Shown: positions 52,086 to 60,784, numbered from the stretch's first letter. The stretch is DNA of 64,000 bases from Algoriphagus kandeliae (GCF_004571135.1 NZ_SPSB01000001.1:248001-312000); one strand, 5' to 3'. Notes: a model not told the origin generated them from the sequence alone. Numbers and translations: made by a program.

Positions 52086-52101
52086 TTACACAATAAAAAA
52101 G

Positions 52102-52125
52102 AAAGGCTGGATTTTTCCAGCCTTT
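52102..52125 (-). terminator. Terminator after the intact tRNA gene
   Basis: AAAGGCTGG/CCAGCCTTT hairpin followed by a T-rich run on the minus strand, two bases after the tRNA 3' end. Confidence 0.85.
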
Positions 52126-52126
52126 G

Positions 52127-52200
52127 TGGGCCCAGCTGGGCTCGAACCAGCGACCTCCTGATTATGAGTCAGAAGCTCTAACCAACTGAGCTATAGGCCC
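52127..52200 (-). tRNA. tRNA with CAU anticodon (Met, or Ile2 if modified)
   Basis: 74 nt on the minus strand folding as a standard cloverleaf: acceptor GGGCCTA/TGGGCCC (one G-U pair), D stem GCTC/GAGC, anticodon stem TCTGA/TCAGG with loop CTCATAA (anticodon CAU), T stem GCTGG/CCAGC with TTCGAGC loop, discriminator A. The 3' CCA is not encoded. CAU can be elongator Met, initiator or lysidine-modified Ile; the lack of the initiator mismatch at 1-72 argues against initiator. It is the only undamaged copy in an array of tRNA-derived fragments at 50.9-52.6 kb. Confidence 0.93.
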
Positions 52201-52219
52201 ATTACTATTTTATGTTTTT

Positions 52220-52569
52220 AGCGACCTCCTGTCCCGATGAATCGGGAGAGTCAGAAGCTCTAACCACTGAGTCCCGATCGTTATCGGGAGCCCATTACTA
52301 TTTTATGTTTTTAGCGACCTCCTGTCCCGATGAATCGGGAGAGTCAGAAGCTCTAACCACCGAGTCCCGATCGTTATCGGGAGCCCATTAATACTTTATA
52401 TTTCCAGCGACCTCCTGTCCCGATTTGTCGGGAGAGTCAGAAGTTCTAACCAACGAGTCCCAATCGTTATCGGGAGCCCATTAATACTTTATATTTCCAG
52501 CGACCTCCTGTCCCGATTTGTCGGGAGAGTCAGAAGCTCTAACCAACGAGTCCCGATCTTTATCGGGAG
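52220..52569 (-). repeat. Four 93-bp tandem repeats made from the tRNA 5' part with palindromes
   Basis: Units begin (plus strand) at 52220, 52313, 52406 and 52499. Each has a 74-nt tRNA-derived core and a 19-nt spacer; the last lacks its outer edge. On the minus strand a core reads GGGC, an 18-nt palindrome (TCCCGATAACGATCGGGA or variant) where the tRNA has CTATAG, the D-arm bases, the anticodon stem with a 16-nt palindrome replacing ATAAT, and AGGTCGCT; the T arm and acceptor 3' strand are missing. The spacer next to the intact tRNA is the same as that of unit 1, so the array arose by duplication of the tRNA leader and 5' part. Confidence 0.9.
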
Positions 52570-52671
52570 TTATGTGATAAACCTCATTTAAATGAAGCTA
52601 TTCACATTTAATCTTGGTTTTGGGACTGCAATGTTACATATTTGAAAGGATATTCACAACCAAACCACTGG

Positions 52672-53301
52672 ATGAAAAAAACACCTGATGCAGACTTTTT
52701 GATCTTTGATTTAGGGAATGTTATCATCGATATTGACTACGATCGATCTCTATCCCTTATCAGTCAGCATCTTCCATCCGAATTACATCATTTATTGGGT
52801 GATTTCTACAAGACAGACTTTCATAAAAAATATGAAAGAGGGCAGATAGATTCATCCTCATTTCGAGATGAGGTACGAACTTATTTTCAGCAGGAATGGC
52901 CAGATGAGCAGGTGGATTTCTTCTGGAACTCACTTCTTGGTACGATTCCACCTGAGCGTCTAGAATTGGTAAAAAAAGTCAGACAACAATATCAAGTGGG
53001 AGTCCTTAGCAATACGAATATGATTCATATTCATGCAGTTAATGATATTTTGATGCGCGACCATGGGCTGGCTAATTTTGATCCTGTTTTTGACTGGGTT
53101 TTTCTAAGTCATGAGATGGGACTTGCCAAGCCTCAAGCTGAAATCTATGAAAAGATGCTTACCGATTTAGGTACTGCACCGGAACGCGTTGTGTTTTTTG
53201 ATGATTTGAAAGAAAATGTCGAAGGAGCTGCTGCACTTGGAATACAGGCTGTTCACGTTACAGGCCCTCAGGTTATTTTTGATTATTTGAAGCATGTATA
53301 G
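52672..53301 (+). CDS. HAD-superfamily phosphatase (HAD-IA, YihX-like)
   Basis: 209 residues from the ATG at 52672 (MKKTPDADFLIFDLGNVIIDIDYD); a TTG 10 codons upstream is possible but weak. The HAD motif I is DLGNV (nucleophile Asp13), then a helical cap, motif II GVLSNTN, Lys in LAKPQAEIYEKML, and motif IV VVFFDDLKENVEGA. It is a Mg-dependent phosphatase for a small phosphometabolite, possibly sugar phosphate; the substrate cannot be told. The stop overlaps the next start by 8 bases, so it shares a transcript with the site-2 protease. Confidence 0.88.
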   Translation: MKKTPDADFLIFDLGNVIIDIDYDRSLSLISQHLPSELHHLLGDFYKTDFHKKYERGQIDSSSFRDEVRTYFQQEWPDEQVDFFWNSLLGTIPPERLELVKKVRQQYQVGVLSNTNMIHIHAVNDILMRDHGLANFDPVFDWVFLSHEMGLAKPQAEIYEKMLTDLGTAPERVVFFDDLKENVEGAAALGIQAVHVTGPQVIFDYLKHV

Positions 53302-54400
53302 TCCCAAAGAGTATCTAAAGCACGGACTTTTTTTCATTTTAACCATCCTTGCAGCAACATTAGCAGGAGGAGAATGGGTCTATGGTAAATCCATCATGGT
53401 TTCGGGAGAAAATGCCTTGACCTGGGAATATTTTCTTAAATCATTAGCATACTCTATTCCATTTATTGGAATCCTGTTGGTTCATGAATTGGGGCACTTA
53501 TTCACTTCCATCCACCATAAGGTAAAATGCACTTTGCCTTTTTTCATTCCAGCTTGGTTTGGCTTTCTTGGAGCTCCTTCTATCGGAACGTTGGGAGCAA
53601 TTATCCGAATGAAAGGCTTTGTAAATTCCAGAAAGAAGTTTTTTGATATTGGTGTGGCTGGACCCTTGGCTGGATTTGTAGTTGCATTGGGAGTTTTAAT
53701 CTATGGTTTTACTAATCTTCCTCCCACAGACTATATCTATGAAATTCATCCTGAGTACGCAGATCCCACTTTTGAAGGTTATGAAGATGCTATTGATTTT
53801 GAGCTGGGACAGAATCTCCTTTTTTGGACGATGAGCAAAACTATAGCAGACCCTGAGCGAATGCCAGAGATGTCGGAATTGATCCATTATCCTTTCTTAT
53901 TTGCAGGGTACCTGGCTTTGTTTTTTACTGCATTGAATTTACTGCCAATAGGGCAATTAGATGGGGGACATGTGATTTTCGGGCTTTTCCCGAAACATCA
54001 TCGACAGATTTCATTGGTGACCTTTACCGCGTTTTTAATGTATGCTGGTTTGGGAATTATCAGTCCTTATCACCCTGGAAATGAGTTGATTTTCAGAATT
54101 CCTCTTTATGTAGGCTTCCTTTATATCAGTTATCATAAGTCAGGTCTTTCAGTACAAAACAAGTTGACCTTAGCTTTGGGAATAGCTGCGGCTCAGTACG
54201 CTTTGGTCTTTTTTCAACCAACTTGGCAGGGATACCAAGGATGGTTATTGTTTGCCTTTTTGTTGGGAAGGGTGATGGGAATAAGGCACCCTGAAGTATC
54301 TGGCTACAAACCGTTGGATTCTAAAAGAAAATTAATCGGATGGCTGGCAATCTTAATTTTTGCGCTTTGCTTTTCGCCACAGCCATTTATTTTCAAATAA
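53294..54400 (+). CDS. Site-2 protease family (M50) membrane metalloprotease
   Basis: 368 residues with about seven membrane helices. The zinc site is LLVHELGHLF (His64, Glu65, His68), with the third ligand Asp in NLLPIGQLDGGHV. It cuts peptide bonds inside the membrane and may act in regulated proteolysis of anti-sigma factors or in cleaning up signal-peptide remnants. No PDZ domain is visible. It is translated as a coupled pair with the HAD phosphatase and ends at a perfect-stem terminator. Confidence 0.9.
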   Translation: MYSPKEYLKHGLFFILTILAATLAGGEWVYGKSIMVSGENALTWEYFLKSLAYSIPFIGILLVHELGHLFTSIHHKVKCTLPFFIPAWFGFLGAPSIGTLGAIIRMKGFVNSRKKFFDIGVAGPLAGFVVALGVLIYGFTNLPPTDYIYEIHPEYADPTFEGYEDAIDFELGQNLLFWTMSKTIADPERMPEMSELIHYPFLFAGYLALFFTALNLLPIGQLDGGHVIFGLFPKHHRQISLVTFTAFLMYAGLGIISPYHPGNELIFRIPLYVGFLYISYHKSGLSVQNKLTLALGIAAAQYALVFFQPTWQGYQGWLLFAFLLGRVMGIRHPEVSGYKPLDSKRKLIGWLAILIFALCFSPQPFIFK

Positions 54401-54402
54401 AA

Positions 54403-54424
54403 AAACCCGGATTTACCCGGGTTT
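54403..54424. terminator. Bidirectional terminator
   Basis: AAACCCGG/CCGGGTTT stem with A-rich and T-rich flanks between the convergent site-2 protease and rhodanese genes. Confidence 0.85.
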
Positions 54425-54438
54425 CTTGAGTGTTGTTC

Positions 54439-54735
54439 TTATAAATCTCGATAAGCAATGATACCTCCTAAAACGTTTCGGACCTTTTCGTAGCCCTTAC
54501 TTTCCAGAAATTTTTTTGCGTTTCCGCTTCTGGCACCACTTCTACAGTGAATGATGATTTCTTGGTCTTTTTTATCCTCCAACTCATCTAATCGATGGGG
54601 GAGTTCGCCTAATGGAATATTGATTGCTCCAAGATTATCATCATCATATTCCCATTCTTCGCGGACGTCAAGAAAGACGAACTTGTCTCCCTTTTCCAGT
54701 CGCTCTTTGAGTTCTTTTACGTTGATATCTTCCAT
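54439..54735 (-). CDS. Rhodanese-like domain protein
   Basis: 98 residues, a single rhodanese domain: FLDVREEWEYD near the N-terminus, then the active-site loop IIHCRSGARSG with the persulfide-forming Cys64. No signal peptide, so it is cytoplasmic. Such single-domain proteins carry sulfur for transfer reactions (GlpE- or PspE-like). It follows the T9SS protein on the same strand with one base between. Confidence 0.93.
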   Translation of the reverse strand: MEDINVKELKERLEKGDKFVFLDVREEWEYDDDNLGAINIPLGELPHRLDELEDKKDQEIIIHCRSGARSGNAKKFLESKGYEKVRNVLGGIIAYRDL

Positions 54736-54736
54736 T

Positions 54737-56569
54737 TTATTTGACTAAGATTCGAATTGATTTCGGCCCTTGAGGAGTAATGACGTTAATGATATAGATC
54801 CCTGGGATTTGTTTGATAAAGTTAATGATTTCTCCTTGAGCATCTTTGATTCGCTCCGGGAAAATCTCTCTTCCAAAGGAATCAAAAATTCGAAGCTCTT
54901 GGAAGTTGCCTTGAATGTGAAGATTACTCTCGACTGGATTTGGGAAATAACGTAAGTTTTCCGGACTAATTTCTAATTCTTCAAAAGGCGGAGCCAAACT
55001 TACATGCGGACGAATGATCAAGGAACCTCTTACCTCTTCATTCTGTGCCCAAGCTCCATTGATATTGTAATATATCTTTTCTGCCTGATCATTTTCTTTA
55101 CTCAAACCTACGTACAAAAAATCGTTGCTGAATTGGGCAAAACCCACAAAAAATTCTCCTTGGACCCGAATATTTGTATCAATTGGAAAGAAAATCAAAT
55201 CCTTACTTGCTTCTTTTAGTGGAATCAACGTCTCTTTTCTATAGATAGGAGTAGCTTCTAAATCATTCCAGATTAGAATATCTATTGGTTGATCAGCTTG
55301 TGCCGGGTTGGTAAAATCAATTGAAATTCCCGTTAAGAAAATGGGTTGATCCACCTCATATTTCACAGCCAGCATTCCGGATCGTTGATTGATTCCAGCT
55401 GAATAATCTGCGCTTCCTACATCATAAGCAAAGTAATCTCGAACTGGGAAAAAAGTTCGGACAGTATCATTTATTCGATAATCAATACTCTCGAAAATGG
55501 TGGTGTCACCCTGAGAAATTTCAAAATAGTTTTTGTCGCCTGTTGTTAAATAAGTTAGGATTTCAAGGTCTGTTTGTTGATTGATTTCAGGCAAATTGTT
55601 TATTGAATTACTCTCGAAAACTCTTCTTTCCCGTGCATTTGGAACAGGATTAAATGGGGTATTGAGATTTACTGTGGAACTGTTTCCCGATTCTTCTGAA
55701 AGCAAAATGGAATATTCCATTGCCCGAAATCTGTTTTCCAGATTGTTAAATTCATTTGCAATCGGAAGTAATTCGTCAGAACTTAATTCAGAATAAAATT
55801 CCAATGGAATGGCCGCATAATCTCCAGCAAAAAGGTAATTGTTTCTCGTTAATGCCCTGTCCAGATAAAATAGATCTTCAAAATCTCGGTCTGAATTAAA
55901 ATAGACATAATCTACTAGCCAAGTGTCAAATGGTCCCGAAAGCCTTCCTTGATTTACAAATCGAAATCGGAAATCAGAGTGAAAAAATTCGGAAGGGACA
56001 GACACAATCTCCTGAGTAAAATTTTCGCGATCTCTATCCGGCCCGCCATTCATTTGCCAAATCCTAGTCCAAACACTATCTGCTGATAAAAACTCCAAGG
56101 TCAAAGCATCACCTTCATCTGGCATTTCTGCCTTTCCACCCGCTTGCCAAAAAAAGCTCAGAAAGGTACTTTCTCGTTGATTGCTGGGAACAGCAGATAA
56201 GTCAATCGCTTTTGATGTGAGGTAATCACCCGCTCCTTGCTCGCGGATTTGTCTGGAATAGGGACGACCTGTTTCATCTACTCCATCTAAGACTATCACG
56301 CCAAAAGATGGAGGATGATTTCCCATAGTGGTACTGTAGGTGCTTCCTGAGAAGTCCCATTTTAAGGTATCCATTCCCCCTGAAAAATCATCCCAGAGTG
56401 GGAGTTGGTTTTGAATAGCTAGTCGATTGTTTAATTCAGCTTTTGATTGATTTTTAAATTGGATTTTGGGTATTGGGCCAAATTCCACCACCTGAGCTTT
56501 GACCTGAAAAGAAAATAAGGTCAAAAGAACGCTCCAAAAAAATATGTGGGGACGTTTTCCCATTATCAT
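54737..56569 (-). CDS. Secreted protein with T9SS C-terminal sorting domain
   Basis: 610 residues. A signal peptide (MIMGKRPHIFFWSVLLTLFSFQVKAQ) is followed by a long beta-rich region (GDYLTSKAIDLSAVPSNQRESTFLSFFWQAGG ... FRFRFVNQGRLSGPFDTWLVDYVYFNSD), resembling the MAM/jelly-roll domains of Cytophagales surface proteins. The tail, LRYFPNPVESNLHIQG and GIYIINVITPQGPKSIRILVK, is a type A T9SS sorting domain. It is therefore secreted across the outer membrane and anchored or released. Its ATG lies inside the stop of the PASTA gene (TAATG), so translation is coupled. Function unknown. Confidence 0.85.
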   Translation of the reverse strand: MIMGKRPHIFFWSVLLTLFSFQVKAQVVEFGPIPKIQFKNQSKAELNNRLAIQNQLPLWDDFSGGMDTLKWDFSGSTYSTTMGNHPPSFGVIVLDGVDETGRPYSRQIREQGAGDYLTSKAIDLSAVPSNQRESTFLSFFWQAGGKAEMPDEGDALTLEFLSADSVWTRIWQMNGGPDRDRENFTQEIVSVPSEFFHSDFRFRFVNQGRLSGPFDTWLVDYVYFNSDRDFEDLFYLDRALTRNNYLFAGDYAAIPLEFYSELSSDELLPIANEFNNLENRFRAMEYSILLSEESGNSSTVNLNTPFNPVPNARERRVFESNSINNLPEINQQTDLEILTYLTTGDKNYFEISQGDTTIFESIDYRINDTVRTFFPVRDYFAYDVGSADYSAGINQRSGMLAVKYEVDQPIFLTGISIDFTNPAQADQPIDILIWNDLEATPIYRKETLIPLKEASKDLIFFPIDTNIRVQGEFFVGFAQFSNDFLYVGLSKENDQAEKIYYNINGAWAQNEEVRGSLIIRPHVSLAPPFEELEISPENLRYFPNPVESNLHIQGNFQELRIFDSFGREIFPERIKDAQGEIINFIKQIPGIYIINVITPQGPKSIRILVK

Positions 56570-57309
56570 TAATTTTCTTTAGCCGATATCCAAAGGTCAA
56601 TCATCTCGCCTGTTTTTACTTGGGTTTCTGAAGGAGGCGCCTGTCTGAAAACAAAACCTGGCGGTACCGTGTCGTTTTTAAAATATAACTTTTCACCCAT
56701 TCGTAAACCAGAGCCCAAAATCAGGAATTCTGCATCGATTTCATCCATTCCAACGAAATTCGGAACACTTAAGATTTGATTCCCTAAACCATCACCTACG
56801 ACTAGGTCAATCTTTTCACCTTTTGGAATTTCAAACCCTTCGGTTACAGTCCTACCCTGGTATTGCTGTTCGAGAACTACGTTGATTCCAATATCAGGTA
56901 CATAGATGATTTCGCCTCTTTCGAGTCCCAAATTTGCCAAGATTTCCTGCACATTTTTCAATGGCATATTCACCAAGTTTGGAAGCTTGATCATAGGTGC
57001 ATTTCTGGCATTCAAAGTCAAATAGATTTTTCTTCCATTTTTCACCTGTTCGCTAGCAGGAGGGATTTGTTTCAATACAGCCAAAGCTTTTTCATCGGTA
57101 CTATATCCAGAATCCAAAGAGACCTCATAATTCAACCCGGACTTTTCCAGAATATTGATAGCTTCATCAAAAGTGTAGCCTGAAAGATCTGGTACTGAAA
57201 CTGTTTCTCCATGGTTTGTATAAGCTGGGAGGTAGATTTTCAAAAAAACAAATCCCAGAAGGAGTGAGGCTCCGAAAATTAACAAGAGGTTTATTAGAAT
57301 CTTTTTCAA
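56569..57309 (-). CDS. PASTA-domain membrane protein
   Basis: 246 residues: one N-terminal membrane helix (about 5-26, LINLLLIFGASLLLGFVFLKI) and three PASTA domains (about 38-100, 108-175, 185-245; VPDLSGYTFDEAINIL, LPNLVNMPLKNVQEILANL, VPNFVGMDEIDAEFLIL). PASTA domains bind muropeptides or beta-lactams in Ser/Thr kinases and PBPs; here there is no kinase or transpeptidase. It may sense cell-wall fragments in the periplasm. The gene is read with the T9SS protein downstream by TAATG coupling and lies next to a strong terminator of the upstream M43 gene. Confidence 0.9.
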   Translation of the reverse strand: MKKILINLLLIFGASLLLGFVFLKIYLPAYTNHGETVSVPDLSGYTFDEAINILEKSGLNYEVSLDSGYSTDEKALAVLKQIPPASEQVKNGRKIYLTLNARNAPMIKLPNLVNMPLKNVQEILANLGLERGEIIYVPDIGINVVLEQQYQGRTVTEGFEIPKGEKIDLVVGDGLGNQILSVPNFVGMDEIDAEFLILGSGLRMGEKLYFKNDTVPPGFVFRQAPPSETQVKTGEMIDLWISAKEN

Positions 57310-57415
57310 GGAATTGAGTGTCTATTTTGACTTTTAATAGATTGATAAAGATAATCGGGAATTTCATTCTCGACAAAGATGGCTGCCTTAGCCAGGCATT
57401 TTTTGGCAAAAAATA

Positions 57416-57437
57416 AGCCGAATTACTTAATTCGGCT
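57416..57437 (-). terminator. Terminator after the M43 protease gene
   Basis: AGCCGAATT/AATTCGGCT stem with a T-run on the minus strand just past the stop of the M43-type protease. Confidence 0.8.
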
Positions 57438-57447
57438 CGATTTTAAA

Positions 57448-60400
57448 TTATTTAATAAATACCCGTTGAATTTCATTCAGAGAAGGACTGATCATTCTTA
57501 CTAAATACAGCCCCGGTGAGAAGATTTCTCTAGGGAAAGTGTAGGTCTGGTTTAAAGTCTGTGCATAATTAACCTGATGAACAACCGAACCAGTTGAAGA
57601 GATAATCTGAATGGTGACATTTTCATATTGCGGTAAATTGAACGCAATATTGAAATAGGCAGTCGCCGGATTTGGATAAATCAATACCTCCCCATCTCCT
57701 GGAATAACTGGGTTTGGATTTGCACTGAGGAAAAGCTCCAAATTATCCAGATAAATCGGTGAATTTTCTCCCTCGCCAACAGTCAAGACTGCTGCTAGGC
57801 GAACTTCATTCTTACGTTCTCCTGCAAAATCTGTTAGGTTAACATAAACCCTTTCATAGTCTTGGGGATTATTCGGGTTCGCAATTCCAGAAACTGTCGA
57901 AAGTTCAGCACCTATTGCTTCCCATACCACCTCGTAACTATCTCCTGCATCATCACTTGCCAAAATTTCAAGCTTGGTTCCTTCTGCAACTGTTCCTACT
58001 GCATAATCAAAAAACAAGGATGCTTGTGTATTCTTAGCGAGATCAAATATCGGAGTACCTAGCCAATAAGATCTATTGGTAAGAGGATTTTCTACTGCGC
58101 TGGCATTTCCCGGCCTAGATCCTGCCACAGGAACCGAAGTCCAAGAGCCAGTATCGTTTTCAGGATTGATACTTTGCCATGGCTCAATGTTGGTAGAAAC
58201 ATTGAAGTTCTGTCGCCATGGCACCAAACTGCGTTCTGTATTTTCAATCACATAGCGACGGAGTTCGCTCTCATTCCCCCCATTTTGGTCAAAGTTAGGA
58301 AGGATAACTCCGTAGTCTAATCTGTTTTTTCCATCTCTGGTGCTGTTTCCGCCCGTAAGCGTGAATGTTTCCCCTGGAGCCACCGGATTTCCGCTTGCTA
58401 AGAATGCCTGTTGGCTACCGCCATTTACACTTTTTACAAACACAAAATTGGAAACTGGAAGGTTGCCTGTATTGGTTACTTCAATTCTTTCATTTTGATA
58501 TCTTCCATCAGAAATTGGAAGCGGAGCGATCAATTCCTCCATCTTTAAACTGTATCGGAATTCTTCCTCCTGCAAAACGCGGATATTCTTCAAATAAATA
58601 TTGTTTCCGAAGGCATTTAGGTTGATGAATGCAATCCGAATTCTGCCTAAATCTGCAAATGGTTGAAGATTAACCAATTCAGTTCGGAATTGGTCAGCAT
58701 TTGTAGGAATAAATTCATTGAGGGTAGCAGCAGATGTGGATAAGGAAGTTCCTGATTTTTGATAGGTAGCCTCTGGAATATTAAATGTATTACCGCAATC
58801 AGCTGAAATAGCGACAATCAAATCGTCCTGAAATCCTTGTTGATTGTATGGAGCATGAGCCATTTCGAAAACCAATTGAGCATTTGGATTTTCACTTAGG
58901 TCTATTACTGGAGAAATAAAATAATCCAATTCTCCGGAAGCATCATACTCATAGTTTCTGATGTAGATCAAATCCTCTTGCTGTTCAGAAATGCTAAGTT
59001 GGGTCGTTTCCCAAGTAAAGGAATCATCTGGATTTTTAATTGTCCAAGAGTTTGGGATATTACTCAAATCCAAACTTAAAGGAAGACTGACAGCTACTTG
59101 GACAATAGGATTTGAAATAAGCTTATTGTTCTCTGGATTTTCATCTGATGAATTATTCACTTGAACAATTTCAAATTCTACCTCATTTTCAGAACCGACT
59201 AATTCGAATGAATCAAAGGAAATCTCTGAAGTTTCACCTGTTTCAAGGTTCAAAGTAAAGTTCTTAGCTTGAATAGTAGTTCCATTCAAGGACAAACTGA
59301 CTCGAGCGCTGCTCACTGCCTCTAATCCTGCATTTTTAATCTGAGCTTTAGGATTTACCACTGCATCGCAAGTGAAATCTGCCGGTTCGATAATTCTTGT
59401 TATTGCTAAATCCCGATCAAAAAGAGCTGGTTCTTCTGTTGCCCGGTTATTAATCAAAGTTGTTCTTCGAGGACTATTTGCCAAAACCACATCAAACCGC
59501 TCCACCTGACCGAGGGTGAATAAATTCATACAGGCATCGGGGGTGTAATCCATGAAATTTTGGATCATATCATTGGAGTCGCAGCTGAATCTCGTTGGAT
59601 TTGCATTACAAATAGAGTTAGAGTTGTCTTGAAGAGGGGTGTCCTCCACAAAATCATCTACGCCACACCCTCCGTCACCCCAGATATGTCTCAATCCAAA
59701 GTAATGTCCTACCTCATGCGTTGCAGTCCTCCCTAATGAGGCTGAAATTGCATTTCCTCCTGTACCAAAGAACCGATAATCAATTGTCACACCATCAATA
59801 ATTGCTGGAGTGGGGGAGAAGTTAAGTCCAGGAAGATCTGATATGGGAAAAGATGCATATCCAATGTAAGGTTGAGTCAAAGGAACTACCCAAATGTTGA
59901 GATATTCCTCTGGGTTCCACTGTGTGAGTTGGCCGATGATTGTAGCATCATCTGGCAGGTATGAATTGTTCGGCCCCTCTATTCGAACCACTCCATTGGT
60001 AGGTAAACCATCCGGATCTTGTTTTGCCAAAACGAATTCAATATTGGCTGAAGCAGCTACAGGCAAAAACTCTGCGGGAGTTCTATCCGCATCCGGATTC
60101 ATTCGGTTGAAGTCCTCGTTTAGAATCCGAATCTGATTTTCAATTTGAGAAAAGGGAATATTGGCACCTTCTCCCACCGGAGTACCATTGTGAATCACAT
60201 GCACAACAACTGGAATTAGCCTTTTCTCTTCTTGAGTCTTAGCTAAAATTTGAGGCTGGTTTCGCTGCGCTTCGATTTTTTGATCAATCCAATCTTCAAA
60301 AAAATCTCGCGTACCAAAATACCCCATCTCTTTTACGAGGAGTTGCTCGATGGCTCCATGCCCACATTTCTCATTGTGCTCATGGTTAGTTCTCGATGCA

Positions 60401-60519
60401 CTATTTTGAAATTGATCGAGCGGTGAAATAGTAAACTGCTGACCAAAGGCCTCATTCAAAGAAAAAATTGCTCCAAAAAGGAGCAGGAAAGCCTTCGAAA
60501 AAAAGGGTATTCTATTCAT
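57448..60519 (-). CDS. M43 (pappalysin-type) metalloprotease with T9SS sorting domain
   Basis: 1,023 residues. A signal peptide (MNRIPFFSKAFLLLFGAIFSLNEAFG) precedes a Cys-containing N-terminal region, then the M43 domain: zinc site HEVGHYFGLRHIWG with the Met-turn NFMDYTPDACMNLFT, and a Cys-rich loop GCGVDDFVEDTPLQDNSNSIC. Next come several CARDB-like beta domains (residues about 380-900). The C-terminal IYPNPATAYFNIAFNLPQYENVTIQI ... GLYLVRMI is a type A T9SS sorting domain. It is an extracellular gelatinase-like protease that feeds on proteins outside the cell or acts in surface remodelling. It has its own promoter and terminator. Confidence 0.93.
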   Translation of the reverse strand: MNRIPFFSKAFLLLFGAIFSLNEAFGQQFTISPLDQFQNSASRTNHEHNEKCGHGAIEQLLVKEMGYFGTRDFFEDWIDQKIEAQRNQPQILAKTQEEKRLIPVVVHVIHNGTPVGEGANIPFSQIENQIRILNEDFNRMNPDADRTPAEFLPVAASANIEFVLAKQDPDGLPTNGVVRIEGPNNSYLPDDATIIGQLTQWNPEEYLNIWVVPLTQPYIGYASFPISDLPGLNFSPTPAIIDGVTIDYRFFGTGGNAISASLGRTATHEVGHYFGLRHIWGDGGCGVDDFVEDTPLQDNSNSICNANPTRFSCDSNDMIQNFMDYTPDACMNLFTLGQVERFDVVLANSPRRTTLINNRATEEPALFDRDLAITRIIEPADFTCDAVVNPKAQIKNAGLEAVSSARVSLSLNGTTIQAKNFTLNLETGETSEISFDSFELVGSENEVEFEIVQVNNSSDENPENNKLISNPIVQVAVSLPLSLDLSNIPNSWTIKNPDDSFTWETTQLSISEQQEDLIYIRNYEYDASGELDYFISPVIDLSENPNAQLVFEMAHAPYNQQGFQDDLIVAISADCGNTFNIPEATYQKSGTSLSTSAATLNEFIPTNADQFRTELVNLQPFADLGRIRIAFINLNAFGNNIYLKNIRVLQEEEFRYSLKMEELIAPLPISDGRYQNERIEVTNTGNLPVSNFVFVKSVNGGSQQAFLASGNPVAPGETFTLTGGNSTRDGKNRLDYGVILPNFDQNGGNESELRRYVIENTERSLVPWRQNFNVSTNIEPWQSINPENDTGSWTSVPVAGSRPGNASAVENPLTNRSYWLGTPIFDLAKNTQASLFFDYAVGTVAEGTKLEILASDDAGDSYEVVWEAIGAELSTVSGIANPNNPQDYERVYVNLTDFAGERKNEVRLAAVLTVGEGENSPIYLDNLELFLSANPNPVIPGDGEVLIYPNPATAYFNIAFNLPQYENVTIQIISSTGSVVHQVNYAQTLNQTYTFPREIFSPGLYLVRMISPSLNEIQRVFIK

Positions 60520-60532
60520 TAAATACTGTTGA

Positions 60533-60781
60533 TTAAGCCACTGTAAGATTGACGGCCTCCACTCTGACGATTTTCGGAATGGCTCGTTTGATGGCTTCTT
60601 CTACTCCTGCTTTCAATGTCATAGAAGACATGGGACAAGAACTGCATGATCCAGTCATCTCGATTTTGAGCACCATATCGTCGGTCAGCTCGACAATCCT
60701 TACATTTCCGCCATCTGCCTCCAAATATGGCCGGATAGCATCCAGAGCAAATTCAATTTGTTCTCTTAATTCTGCTTGCAT
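60533..60781 (-). CDS. NifU-like (Nfu) C-terminal Fe-S scaffold protein
   Basis: 82 residues, only the Nfu domain. The two ligand cysteines are Cys46 and Cys49 in TGSCSSCPMS; IRPYLEADGGNVRIVELTD is the typical first half. It carries a [4Fe-4S] cluster to apo-enzymes in the cytoplasm. It lies 3 bases after the Mrp gene on the same strand, so the pair forms an Fe-S delivery operon. Confidence 0.95.
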   Translation of the reverse strand: MQAELREQIEFALDAIRPYLEADGGNVRIVELTDDMVLKIEMTGSCSSCPMSSMTLKAGVEEAIKRAIPKIVRVEAVNLTVA

Positions 60782-60784
60782 TGT

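Noticed and set aside
52127-52200. Initiator tRNA-fMet
   Set aside because: The 1-72 pair is G-C rather than the unpaired C-A of bacterial initiators, and the anticodon stem lacks three G-C pairs.
52220-52569. Regular 93-bp repeats look like a CRISPR array
   Set aside because: The spacers are identical rather than unique, the units derive from a tRNA, and no cas genes are near.
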